A DNA stretch of 64,000 nt from Bacteroides_E sp964522975 (GTDB lineage: Bacteria; Bacteroidota; Bacteroidia; Bacteroidales; Bacteroidaceae): contig CAZFXK010000001.1 of the NCBI GenBank assembly GCA_964522975.1, forward strand, positions 1-64,000, given 5' to 3'. The notes under the pieces were generated by a model. The model was given only the letters and a program-made list of their open reading frames with translations, was not told the DNA's origin and made no database searches. Positions 51,096 through 59,138 of the stretch are shown here, in pieces. A program made the position numbers and the translations under genes. The number at the start of each line of letters is the position of its first letter. The first letter of the stretch is position 1.

Positions 51096-51644
51096 ATGGA
51101 TAAAACAGAAAACAAGTATATATCAGTTGCATATAAGCTCTATGTAGCAGATGAAGAGGGACCCGATTTAGTAGAAGAAACAACTGAAGGCAGGCCATTT
51201 GAGTTTGTTTCCGGATTGGGAATAACATTTGAAGAATTTGAAAATCAAGTAAAAGATTTAAAACAAGGCGACTCATTCGACTTTACTGTTGGACCTGAAG
51301 AGGCTTATGGAGATTATGAGGAAGACTATGTAATTGAGCTTCCTAAACAAGTATTTGAAGTTGATGGAAAATTTGATGATGAACAAGTAGTTCCCGGAAA
51401 CGTCATTCCTTTACTCGATTCAGACGGAAACCAATTAAATGGTATGGTGGTTGAAGTAAAAGAAGATATTGTTATTATGGATATGAACCATCCATTAGCC
51501 GGAGAAGAGTTGCATTTTGTTGGTACCATATTAGAGTCTCGTCCTGCAACTATTGAGGAGATGGAAGAGATGGCAAATCTATTAGGTGGTGATTGTGAAT
51601 GTGATAGTTCAGACTGCGGTTCTTGTAATTGTTCGGGTTGCTGA
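51096..51644 (+). CDS. FKBP-type (SlyD-like) peptidyl-prolyl isomerase
   Basis: Catalyses proline isomerisation and acts as a chaperone. The 182 residues have the split FKBP domain (about 1-70 and 130-155) with an inserted insert-in-flap domain (about 70-130), the SlyD layout. PEEAYGDYEEDYVIELPKQVF and MDMNHPLAGEELHFVGTILE are family motifs. The tail CECDSSDCGSCNCSGC has seven Cys, likely a metal-binding tail comparable to the His/Cys-rich end of SlyD. No signal peptide, so cytoplasmic. A perfect 40-bp palindromic terminator follows. Confidence 0.93.
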   Translation: MDKTENKYISVAYKLYVADEEGPDLVEETTEGRPFEFVSGLGITFEEFENQVKDLKQGDSFDFTVGPEEAYGDYEEDYVIELPKQVFEVDGKFDDEQVVPGNVIPLLDSDGNQLNGMVVEVKEDIVIMDMNHPLAGEELHFVGTILESRPATIEEMEEMANLLGGDCECDSSDCGSCNCSGC

Positions 51645-51660
51645 TTGTCCTAGATGTAAT

Positions 51661-51700
51661 AAAAAACGGGGTGTTTATAATTATAAACACCCCGTTTTTT
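51661..51700. terminator. Perfect 40-bp palindrome terminator
   Basis: Positions 51661-51680 are the exact reverse complement of 51681-51700, with no spacer. The stem contains the ACGGGGTGTTT / AAACACCCCGT core and ends in T6. It serves the FKBP gene and, in reverse, possibly lysO. Confidence 0.9.
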
Positions 51701-51796
51701 ATATCTGTTGTAAGCAACTTGAATTTTCTATAAATAATTTATTGAGTTATTTTACTCCATCTTATGTCTGCCTGTATTATTATGCTCATATCCTTT

Positions 51797-52399
51797 TTAG
51801 AAAGAGCAAAATAGTCGCACTAAAAAAGGAACACTTAAATCTATTACAGCTCCGTGAAACATGGAAAGCACAAGAAAATCTTGTCCCGAGAATTTAGCTA
51901 CGGCTGGAAGTGTAGTATCCAGACTAGTAGCTCCTCCGGCTGCTATTGGGGCTAATTTCCCAAAGTATCGAACAAATAAGGGAGCCAGCAATAGTGCAGA
52001 TAGCTCTCTGATAATATTTGATAGTAATGCAATGGTGCCCATCTCAGCCCCTTTATATTGAGTAATAAAGACACTTGAAAGAGAATAGTAGCCAAATCCT
52101 GAGCCTACAGCCATACAATCTGTTAATGAGCGATTACTCATAAAGAGGCTAATTAAAGCACATCCGGCCAGCGTTCCCGTTATGGTCATCAAGGGTAAGA
52201 CTGCCATTTTAGGATCCAATGCTTTGAATTTTTTAATAATTTCCTTATCGTGTCCTAAAGTCATTCCCACACACATCATCAATCCACATAAAGCATAAAT
52301 GCTATAATTACTTGTTAAAAGAATTTGTGGCAATAAACCAAAGAATCCACACACAATGCCTAAAATAAATAAACTAATAACTATGATGCTACCAATCAT
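51797..52399 (-). CDS. lysO: LysO family transporter, C-terminal part
   Basis: A 200-residue integral membrane protein with about six TM segments. It corresponds to the C-terminal two-thirds of LysO/YbjE (DUF340), an L-lysine exporter in E. coli. Conserved features include CGLMMCVGMTLG, then CMAVGSGFGYYSLSSVFI, and PIAAGGATSLDTTLPAVAKFSG. The N-terminal part is encoded by a separate upstream frame with a 4-bp ATGA overlap, so two polypeptides must assemble. Transport of lysine is inferred from family. Confidence 0.88.
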   Translation of the reverse strand: MIGSIIVISLFILGIVCGFFGLLPQILLTSNYSIYALCGLMMCVGMTLGHDKEIIKKFKALDPKMAVLPLMTITGTLAGCALISLFMSNRSLTDCMAVGSGFGYYSLSSVFITQYKGAEMGTIALLSNIIRELSALLLAPLFVRYFGKLAPIAAGGATSLDTTLPAVAKFSGQDFLVLSMFHGAVIDLSVPFLVRLFCSF

Positions 52400-52677
52400 A
52401 CGTCACTCCTTTCTTTTTTATTGATAACTAATGTCCATAATAACCAGGCAAAAAACAAGCTACCGCTTATTGCCCCAAACGTAATGATAAGAGTATCCCA
52501 TCCAATGCTGTGAAGTTGACTCACAATGGTTTTATTAACTCCTGTATTAACTCCAAGTAGAAACAATAACACCCAAATAAAAAGTGTTATAGCATAGGGA
52601 AGCCGTGTGAGTTTTCTTTTTCTTAATAAGACTCCTAGAACGATCCCTGTAAACATAGAACCAATTACAATAAGCAT
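52396..52677 (-). CDS. LysO family transporter, N-terminal part
   Basis: A 93-residue membrane protein with three predicted TM helices (about 2-17, 27-46 and 61-82), including LLFLLGVNTGVN and IITFGAISGSLFFAWLLW. It corresponds to the N-terminal third of single-chain LysO (about 299 residues in E. coli; here 93+200). The stop overlaps the start of the second part (ATGA). I recall this split form as usual in Bacteroidales, not a frameshift. Confidence 0.85.
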   Translation of the reverse strand: MLIVIGSMFTGIVLGVLLRKRKLTRLPYAITLFIWVLLFLLGVNTGVNKTIVSQLHSIGWDTLIITFGAISGSLFFAWLLWTLVINKKERSDV

Positions 52678-52769
52678 ATTTCACGTATTTTTATTCAAAA
52701 TGCGTGCAAATTTACTGCTTCTTTTTTTAAGAAAAAGAGTTTGATATGAAAAAATGATACCAATAAATG

Positions 52770-53897
52770 TTAAAGAATAAATAAAAGGTCACTCATTATG
52801 CCATCAGATATGAAGATCCCTTGATGGGTGAGTTTCAAATTGTCATTTTTTACTTCTAAAGCCTTTGAATTTAAGTGTGGCTGAGCAAAAAACAAACAAT
52901 GTTGATAGAGTTTTTCCCCAAAAGCTTTTTTTACATATTTTAGGTCTATCCCTTCGCTTCTTCTGAGTGAAGTAATGATGTAATCATTATATCGAGTGGA
53001 CAAATTTAAATTTTCCTGTTCAAAGCTTCTTTGATTAGATTGAATACCCTGTATATATTCTGTTAGCGATGAGATGTTCCATTCTCTGTTTATTCCATTG
53101 TACGAGTGAGCTGATGGGCCACATCCCATATAATGTGAACCATCCCAATAGGAAGAGTTATGGCGGGAACGAAACCCCTTTTTACAGAAGTTGGATATTT
53201 CGTAATGTTCAAAGCCGGCATGTTTAAGTTTATCAATCAGAATGGAGAAAAAATGGACACTTAAATCCTCATCTACCTCTTTGATTTTCTTTTCTTGTAG
53301 TAATCGGAAAAGGGGGGTGTCTTCTTCATAAATCAGATGGTAAGCCGATAGATGTTGTATGTTTAAGGCAATGGCCTGTTCTATGTCTTTTTCCCATTCT
53401 TGGAGGGTTTCATTGGGTAACCCATAAATCAGGTCAATGCTTATATTGTGAAATCCATAATTCTGACTTCTTTTAACTGCATCTATAGCTTCACTTGCCG
53501 AGTGCCTCCGATTTAGTGCTTTGAGATGCCTGTCATTAAAACTTTGTATTCCTATGCTTAAGCGATTTATGGGTAAGCTTTGTAGGGATTGTAAGTATGT
53601 GTGATTTAAATCGTCAGGATTAGCTTCTAGAGTAATCTCTTCAACAGTTGTCAGGTTGTATTTAGAAAAGAGGGTATTGAATATTTTTTCAAGTTGGTTT
53701 ATCGATAAAAGAGAAGGGGTTCCTCCACCAATATAAATTGTTTTTATGGGATCTTCCAAATACTCTTTCCGTTGTTCAAGTTCTTGTATTAATGCTTCAA
53801 CGTATGCGTCTTGACAATGAGAATCAGTCGTTGTATAGAAATCACAATAAATACAGCGTGATTTACAAAAAGGGATGTGAAGGTAGATTCCTGCCAT
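52770..53897 (-). CDS. hemW: Radical SAM protein HemW (heme chaperone)
   Basis: HemN-related radical SAM protein that binds heme and delivers it to respiratory enzymes. The 375 residues begin MAGIYLHIPFCKSRCIYCDF, holding the CxxxCxxC cluster motif. IYIGGGTPSLLSINQLEKIF and RLSIGIQSFNDRHLKALNR are family motifs. The frame is open upstream to 54116, but that stretch runs through the phased repeat array and is not protein-like. A start at 53897 matches the family. It lacks the HemN oxidase features, so it is HemW rather than coproporphyrinogen oxidase. Confidence 0.93.
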   Translation of the reverse strand: MAGIYLHIPFCKSRCIYCDFYTTTDSHCQDAYVEALIQELEQRKEYLEDPIKTIYIGGGTPSLLSINQLEKIFNTLFSKYNLTTVEEITLEANPDDLNHTYLQSLQSLPINRLSIGIQSFNDRHLKALNRRHSASEAIDAVKRSQNYGFHNISIDLIYGLPNETLQEWEKDIEQAIALNIQHLSAYHLIYEEDTPLFRLLQEKKIKEVDEDLSVHFFSILIDKLKHAGFEHYEISNFCKKGFRSRHNSSYWDGSHYMGCGPSAHSYNGINREWNISSLTEYIQGIQSNQRSFEQENLNLSTRYNDYIITSLRRSEGIDLKYVKKAFGEKLYQHCLFFAQPHLNSKALEVKNDNLKLTHQGIFISDGIMSDLLFIL

Positions 53898-53915
53898 GTG
53901 TTTCTTTTTTCTAAT

Positions 53916-53994
53916 GGGTCCCAGACTAAAGGGTAAAAGGTCTGGGACCGATGACCGTTCTCTCTGGGACCGACAAGGGTTTATACCCAGACCG
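53916..53994. repeat. Phased palindrome array, copy 4 (four units, 22-bp period)
   Basis: Unit centres lie at 53922, 53944, 53966 and 53988, exactly 22 bp apart. Orientations are CCA, TGG, TGG, CCA, the same order as copy 1. Units include GGTC-CCA-GAC, AGGTC-TGG-GACCG and TC-TGG-GACCG. The array starts 19 bp upstream of the hemW ATG, in the divergent gap with the EF-G paralogue. Confidence 0.9.
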
Positions 53995-54114
53995 TTAATT
54001 TTAAAAGCAATACATTTAAATGCAAATGTAAAGATACTGATTATCATATATAAATATATATGTTTAAAAACAGTCAAAATTCGTTGCTTTTTGCTTGTCA
54101 ATACTATAATTTGC

Positions 54115-54145
54115 AATACTCCTCTATTTGAAATAGGGGAGTATT
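54115..54145 (+). promoter_or_regulatory. Stable hairpin in the 5' UTR of the EF-G paralogue
   Basis: AATACTCCTCTATT (54115-54128) and AATAGGGGAGTATT (54132-54145) form a 14-bp stem with one G-T pair and a 3-nt loop, 45 nt before the ATG. A T5 run follows about 12 nt later. It may protect the mRNA 5' end or attenuate. Confidence 0.6.
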
Positions 54146-54190
54146 TATTTGAAGGTCTTTTTATTAATAAACAATTTAATTTTAAATAAA

Positions 54191-56347
54191 ATGAAAATCT
54201 ATCAAACCAACGAAATTAAAAATATAGCCCTGTTGGGAAGTTCGGGCTCTGGGAAAACCACTCTCGCTGAAGCTATGCTTTACGAGGGTGGTATTATAAA
54301 ACGTCGTGGCACTGTTGAAGCCAAAAATACAGTCAGTGATTATTTTCCGGTGGAACAAGAGTATGGCTATTCTGTTTTTTCTACCGTTTTTCATGTAGAG
54401 TGGAATGATAAAAAGCTCAATGTAATTGATTGTCCCGGGTCGGATGATTTTGTGGGAAGTACGGTTACTGCACTAAATGTTACTGATACTGCTATCGTGG
54501 TGTTGAATGGTGCCTATGGAGTGGAAGTTGGAACCCAAAATCACTTCCGTTATACTGAAAAGGTTGGAAAACCGGTTATATTCTTAGTGAACCAACTTGA
54601 TGATGAGAATTGCGATTTCGACCAAATCCTTAGCCAGTTACAAGATTCTTATGGTTCAAACGTAGTTCCCATTCAATATCCAATATCAACAGGACCCGGA
54701 TTTAATGCCGTGATCGATGTGTTATTGATGAAAAAATATTCTTGGAGTGATGAAGGAGGAGTTCCGGTAATAGAAGACATCCCGGAGGAAGAATTGGAAA
54801 AGGCCACAGAATTAAATAAAGCTTTAATTGAAGCTGCTGCAGAAAATGATGAAGGTTTGATGGAGAAATATTTTGAGCAAGATTCTTTGACAGAAGATGA
54901 AATGCGTTTTGGTATTCGTAAGGGTCTGATTGACCGCAGCATTTATCCTGTATTTTGTGTTTGTGCTAAAAAAGACATGGGGGTTCGTCGTTTGATGGAG
55001 TTTTTAACAAATGTGGTTCCTTTTGTTGATGATATGCCTAAAGTTGAAACATCCACAGGAGAAGAGGTTGTTCCCGATGCAGATGCTTCTACTTCAATTT
55101 ATGTATTTAAAACCAGTGTAGAACCTCATATTGGAGAAGTTTCGTATTTCAAGGTAATGAGTGGAACGTTGAGGGAAGGGGATGATTTATATAATGCAAG
55201 TAATGATTCGAAAGAGCGGATTGCTCAGCTTTATGTTGTGGCAGGATCTCAACGAAAGAATGTAAAGGAATTGCGTGCAGGCGATATTGGTGCTACTGTT
55301 AAGTTGAAGTCCATAAAGACAGGGCAGACGTTGAATGCGAAGGATTGCAATTACAAATTTGATTTCATCAAATTCCCTAACTCAAAATACACACGAGCAA
55401 TCAAGGCAATAAGTGAGTCTGATACGGAAAAAATGATGGACGCTATTTTTAGAATGCGTGAAGAAGATCCAACTTGGGTCGTAGAAAACTCAAAAGAGCT
55501 GAAGCAGATATTGGTACACGGACAAGGGGAATTCCATTTAAGAACTTTAAAGTGGCGTTTAGAACAGAATGATAAGATTGCTGTGGAGTTTTTAGAGCCA
55601 AAAATCCCTTATCGTGAAACCATAACCAAATCGGCACGTGCCAGCTATAGACACAAAAAACAATCGGGAGGCGCCGGACAGTTTGGCGAGGTGCATCTTA
55701 TTGTAGAACCTTTTAAAGAAGGAGAGCCTGTTCCGGCAAATTATAAATTTGATGGACAAGAAATCAAAATTAGTGTGCGTGGAGTAGAAGAATTTCCTTT
55801 AGATTGGGGAGGAAAAATGGTGTTTGTAAATAGTATCGTTGGAGGTTCTATTGATGCACGATTTATACCTGCCATTCAAAAGGGTATAATGGAGCGTATG
55901 GAGCAAGGCCCGTTGACCGGTTCTTATGCAAGGGATGTTAGAGTTATAGTTTATGATGGTAAAATGCATCCTGTTGATTCTAATGAAATATCTTTTATGT
56001 TGGCCGGAAGAAATGCCTTTAGTCAAGCTTTTAAAGCAGCTACTCCTAAGATATTAGAACCCATTTACGATGTGGAGGTTTTTGTTCCTTCTGATAAACT
56101 TGGAGATGTAATGAGTGACCTGCAAGGTCGTAGGGCAATGATTATGGGTATGAGTAGTGAGAAGAATTATGAGAAAATTCAAGCAAAAGTACCTCTAAAA
56201 GAGATGTCTTCTTATTCAACGGCATTGAGTTCTTTGACCGGGGGGCGTGCTTCGTTTATTATGAAGTTCTCTAGTTATGAGTTATTGCCTTCTGATGTTC
56301 AGGATCAGTTGATTAAAGAATTTACTGAACGAGAAGACGAAAATTAA
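54191..56347 (+). CDS. fusA2: Elongation factor G paralogue (EF-G2 type)
   Basis: A 718-residue EF-G-like translocase with a G domain, domain II (about 300-390) and domains III-V with YRHKKQSGGAGQFGEVHL and the C-terminal KLGDVMSDLQGRRAMIMGM. The P-loop GSSGSGKTT is present. Switch II reads DCPGSDDF, with Ser84 where EF-G has the catalytic His (DTPGHVDF). G4 is NQLD rather than NKxD. The switch I RGITI motif is absent. In Bacteroides a paralogue called EF-G2 is reported to translocate without GTPase activity and to matter during carbon starvation; this protein fits that type. The start at 54191 is chosen over 54149, which lies in the hairpin region. Confidence 0.9.
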   Translation: MKIYQTNEIKNIALLGSSGSGKTTLAEAMLYEGGIIKRRGTVEAKNTVSDYFPVEQEYGYSVFSTVFHVEWNDKKLNVIDCPGSDDFVGSTVTALNVTDTAIVVLNGAYGVEVGTQNHFRYTEKVGKPVIFLVNQLDDENCDFDQILSQLQDSYGSNVVPIQYPISTGPGFNAVIDVLLMKKYSWSDEGGVPVIEDIPEEELEKATELNKALIEAAAENDEGLMEKYFEQDSLTEDEMRFGIRKGLIDRSIYPVFCVCAKKDMGVRRLMEFLTNVVPFVDDMPKVETSTGEEVVPDADASTSIYVFKTSVEPHIGEVSYFKVMSGTLREGDDLYNASNDSKERIAQLYVVAGSQRKNVKELRAGDIGATVKLKSIKTGQTLNAKDCNYKFDFIKFPNSKYTRAIKAISESDTEKMMDAIFRMREEDPTWVVENSKELKQILVHGQGEFHLRTLKWRLEQNDKIAVEFLEPKIPYRETITKSARASYRHKKQSGGAGQFGEVHLIVEPFKEGEPVPANYKFDGQEIKISVRGVEEFPLDWGGKMVFVNSIVGGSIDARFIPAIQKGIMERMEQGPLTGSYARDVRVIVYDGKMHPVDSNEISFMLAGRNAFSQAFKAATPKILEPIYDVEVFVPSDKLGDVMSDLQGRRAMIMGMSSEKNYEKIQAKVPLKEMSSYSTALSSLTGGRASFIMKFSSYELLPSDVQDQLIKEFTEREDEN

Positions 56348-56388
56348 AAGAATCAGAAAGCAGGATTTGTAGTCCTCAACCTATTAAT

Positions 56389-56426
56389 GAAAAAGCTATT
56401 GCTTCAAGATTGAAGCAATAGCTTTT
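56389..56426 (+). terminator. fusA2 terminator
   Basis: Perfect 16-bp stem AAAAAGCTATTGCTTC / GAAGCAATAGCTTTTT with a 6-nt loop, 41 bp after the stop. Confidence 0.92.
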
Positions 56427-56596
56427 TGTGTAAAAATAAGTCTTAAATAGCTAATTTTTTTTAATATTGGCAAACAACGAGGGTAAGATTCTTGTTGTAC
56501 TTATGAATTTGACTTCTTGAAGTTTACAATGTGTTAAAAAATAGAAAATGCTAAATATTGAAGTATGAGCTGTTAAAAATGTTAATTTGGTATTAT

Positions 56597-56604
56597 TAAA
56601 TTTG
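56597..56604 (+). promoter_or_regulatory. -7 element very close to the rprX start
   Basis: TAAATTTG matches TAnnTTTG and ends 5 bp before the ATG at 56610. If it is used, transcription would start at or within the start codon, giving a leaderless mRNA. No matching -33 element is obvious. Confidence 0.35.
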
Positions 56605-56609
56605 TGTAT

Positions 56610-58154
56610 ATGAGGAAGTCAACAATTTGGATATTAGGTGTTGTTATGGGCATCTCTTTTTTGAGCTTACTTTATCTGCAAGTGAAATATATTGAAGAGA
56701 TGGTTAAAATGCGTAACGAACAGTTTGATGTTTCGGTAAAGAGAAGTTTATACCAAGTTTCCAAAAATGTAGAATACGATGAAACACAAAGGTGGCTCAT
56801 TAACGATGTCATTGAAGATGAAAAACGGAAGGGTCAAACGCCTAATTTACCAACAGATCAGACTAAAGAAATTGTACAACAGCAATTCATGTCTCATTCA
56901 GACGATGAATCTTATTCTTCTTTTGAGTTAAAAACCATACAAACACGTCCGTCTGACTTGCCTAAAGCAATCATTACTAAAAGGCATAGTACTAAAACCA
57001 TACCCCAAACCTCTAAATCGCTTAGCGATGCAGTTAAGAATCGATATATGTATCAGCGTTTCTTGTTGGATGAAGTGGTATGGCAGATGATTCATCAAAC
57101 GAGTGATCAAGATATAGGAAAACGTGTAAATTTTAGAAACTTAGATCAATATCTAAAATCTGAGTTATTGAATAATGGAATTGATTTAGTTTATCATTTT
57201 ACGGTAATTGACCGATATGGTAAAGAGGTCTTTCGTTGTTCCGATTTTGAAAAGAAAGGAAGCGAAGCCGCTTATACTCAACCTTTGTTTCCTAACGACC
57301 CACCGGCTAAGATGAGTTTTGTTAAAGTTCATTTTCCGGCAAAACGAGATTATATTTATAAGAGCATCTCTTTTATGATACCATCTACCATTTTTACTCT
57401 CGTTTTGTTACTAACTTTTATTTTTACGATTTATGTAGTCTTCCGACAAAAGAAACTCACAGAGATGAAGAATGATTTTGTGAATAATATGACTCACGAG
57501 TTTAAAACTCCCATTTCTTCCATTTCGTTAGCAGCTCAAATGTTGAAAGACCCCAGTGTAAGTAAATCGCCACAAATTTTCCAACATCTATCCCGTGTAA
57601 TCAACGATGAAACAAAGCGTCTGCGTTTTCAGGTAGATAAAGTATTACAGATGTCTATGTTTGATAGGCAATCAACTATGTTAAAACAAAAAGAATTAGA
57701 TGCCAATGTACTTATTAATGGAGTGGTAGATACTTTCAAGTTAAAAGTAGAGCAGCATAATGGAGAACTATTATCATTTTTAGATGCTGAAAACGCCATT
57801 ATAATGGCTGATGAGATGCATTTTACCAATGTTATTTTTAACTTGATGGATAATGCAGTGAAGTATAAAAAAGCGGATGAGGATTTAAAATTAACCGTAA
57901 GAACATCGAATGATTCAGAAAAACTGATTATTGTTATACAAGATAATGGTATAGGAATAAAAAAAGATGATGTAAAAAAGGTGTTTGAGAAGTTTTATCG
58001 CGTGCATACAGGTAATCTGCACGATGTAAAAGGCTTTGGTTTAGGATTAGCCTACGTTAAGAAAATAATTGAAGAGCACAAAGGAACCATCAAAGTAGAA
58101 AGTGAGCTTAACGTTGGAACGAAATTTATTATAGCATTACCTTTATTAAAATAA
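56610..58154 (+). CDS. rprX: Two-component sensor histidine kinase RprX
   Basis: Membrane sensor kinase. The 514 residues have TM1 near 7-24 and a periplasmic sensor region of about 230 residues. TM2 is near 255-278 (IPSTIFTLVLLLTFIFTIYVVF). The H-box NNMTHEFKTPISSISLAAQML holds the phosphorylated His, followed by the ATPase domain with N box FNLMDNAVKY, G1 VIQDNGIGI and G2 GFGLGLAYVKKI. Pairing with a close RprY match supports the name RprX. ATG 56610 is preferred over GTG 56604, which lies in a -7 element. It lies 9 bp upstream of rprY. Confidence 0.9.
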   Translation: MRKSTIWILGVVMGISFLSLLYLQVKYIEEMVKMRNEQFDVSVKRSLYQVSKNVEYDETQRWLINDVIEDEKRKGQTPNLPTDQTKEIVQQQFMSHSDDESYSSFELKTIQTRPSDLPKAIITKRHSTKTIPQTSKSLSDAVKNRYMYQRFLLDEVVWQMIHQTSDQDIGKRVNFRNLDQYLKSELLNNGIDLVYHFTVIDRYGKEVFRCSDFEKKGSEAAYTQPLFPNDPPAKMSFVKVHFPAKRDYIYKSISFMIPSTIFTLVLLLTFIFTIYVVFRQKKLTEMKNDFVNNMTHEFKTPISSISLAAQMLKDPSVSKSPQIFQHLSRVINDETKRLRFQVDKVLQMSMFDRQSTMLKQKELDANVLINGVVDTFKLKVEQHNGELLSFLDAENAIIMADEMHFTNVIFNLMDNAVKYKKADEDLKLTVRTSNDSEKLIIVIQDNGIGIKKDDVKKVFEKFYRVHTGNLHDVKGFGLGLAYVKKIIEEHKGTIKVESELNVGTKFIIALPLLK

Positions 58155-58163
58155 TTTATTGTT

Positions 58164-58871
58164 ATGGACGAGAATTTGAGAATTTTATTATGCGAAGATG
58201 ATGAGAATCTTGGAATGCTCCTTAGAGAGTATTTACAAGCTAAAGGTTATTCTGCAGATCTTTACCCTGATGGGGAAGAAGGTTATAAGGCCTTTGTGAA
58301 AAACCAGTACGATTTGTGTGTGCTTGATGTGATGATGCCTAAGAAAGATGGCTTTACATTAGCACAAGAAATTAGGGCAATTAATGCAGATATCCCAATT
58401 ATCTTCCTAACAGCCAAGACCTTAAAAGAGGATATCTTGGAAGGATTTAAGATTGGTGCTGATGATTACATAACCAAACCTTTTAGTATGGAGGAGTTAA
58501 CTCTACGTATTGAGGCTATATTACGCAGAGTCCGTGGAAAGAAAACCAAAGAACAAACCATTTATAAATTCGGTAAGTTTACTTTTGATACACAAAAGCA
58601 AATTCTTTCCATTGGTGATAAAGAAACAAAATTGACTACCAAAGAGTCTGAATTGTTGAGTTTGTTGTGTGCTTATGAAAATGAAATTTTGCAACGTGAG
58701 CATGCCTTAAAAACAATCTGGATAGATGATAATTATTTCAATGCAAGAAGTATGGATGTATATATCACCAAATTACGTAAGCATTTGAAAGATGATGATT
58801 CTGTAGAAATCATTAACATTCATGGTAAAGGATATAAGTTGATTACACCTAGCCGTACAGAAGAACAATAA
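58164..58871 (+). CDS. rprY: Two-component response regulator RprY
   Basis: OmpR-family regulator. The receiver domain (1-120) has the phospho-acceptor Asp in YDLCVLDVMMPKKDGF, the acidic pair in LLCEDDEN and Lys in DYITKPF. The winged-helix DNA-binding domain (about 135-230) has the recognition-helix region NYFNARSMDVYITKLRKHL. The 235-residue sequence closely resembles Bacteroides RprY, linked to oxidative and metabolic stress. It is cotranscribed with rprX and followed by a terminator. Confidence 0.93.
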   Translation: MDENLRILLCEDDENLGMLLREYLQAKGYSADLYPDGEEGYKAFVKNQYDLCVLDVMMPKKDGFTLAQEIRAINADIPIIFLTAKTLKEDILEGFKIGADDYITKPFSMEELTLRIEAILRRVRGKKTKEQTIYKFGKFTFDTQKQILSIGDKETKLTTKESELLSLLCAYENEILQREHALKTIWIDDNYFNARSMDVYITKLRKHLKDDDSVEIINIHGKGYKLITPSRTEEQ

Positions 58872-58895
58872 ATATTAGGAATAAGGAACCGTAGA

Positions 58896-58930
58896 ATAAG
58901 GAGAACGAAATTTCGTACTCCTTATTTTGT
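58896..58930 (+). terminator. rprY terminator
   Basis: AATAAGGAG / CTCCTTATT stem enclosing a second palindrome ACGAAATTTCGT, followed by TTTTG. It begins 24 bp after the rprY stop. Confidence 0.85.
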
Positions 58931-58987
58931 TTATAGATCAAATTCCATACTATTTTGGGCTCATTTTGAGAATAATAGGAGAAAAAT

Positions 58988-59018
58988 GTTGCGAATTGTT
59001 TGTTTTTTTTTAGCTTTG
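58988..59018 (+). promoter_or_regulatory. thr operon promoter
   Basis: GTTG (58988-58991), a 19-bp spacer and TAGCTTTG (59011-59018) match the Bacteroidetes consensus. The predicted start near 59025 lies about 40 nt before the leader ATG. Confidence 0.75.
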
Positions 59019-59063
59019 CAAATACTTATCTACAGTATAAAGTAAAGTAGAAAAGGCACAAAT

Positions 59064-59126
59064 ATGGTAGCACTTAAATTACATACCACAACTTCTTTTA
59101 TGTTTACCACAACCCTTAGGGGTTAA
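59064..59126 (+). CDS. thrL: thr operon leader peptide (Thr-rich)
   Basis: A 20-codon frame: MVALKL, then HTTTSFMF, then TTTLRG and TAA. Six of 20 residues are Thr, in two runs of three, directly upstream of thrA. This is the layout of ribosome-mediated attenuation leaders such as enterobacterial thrL. The two Thr runs share the DNA word ACCACAAC, and its CACAA can pair with TTGTG at 59137-59141 downstream. Confidence 0.75.
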   Translation: MVALKLHTTTSFMFTTTLRG

Positions 59127-59138
59127 GGATAAATTTTT

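Noticed and set aside
4871..53994. The 22-bp repeats as CRISPR arrays
   Set aside because: Units are about 11 bp with 11-bp gaps and flip orientation, there are only four per locus, and there are no cas genes. This does not fit CRISPR.
53898..54116. Upstream extension of hemW
   Set aside because: It translates the repeat array and an AT-rich spacer. The family N-terminus MAGIYLHIPFC starts at 53897.
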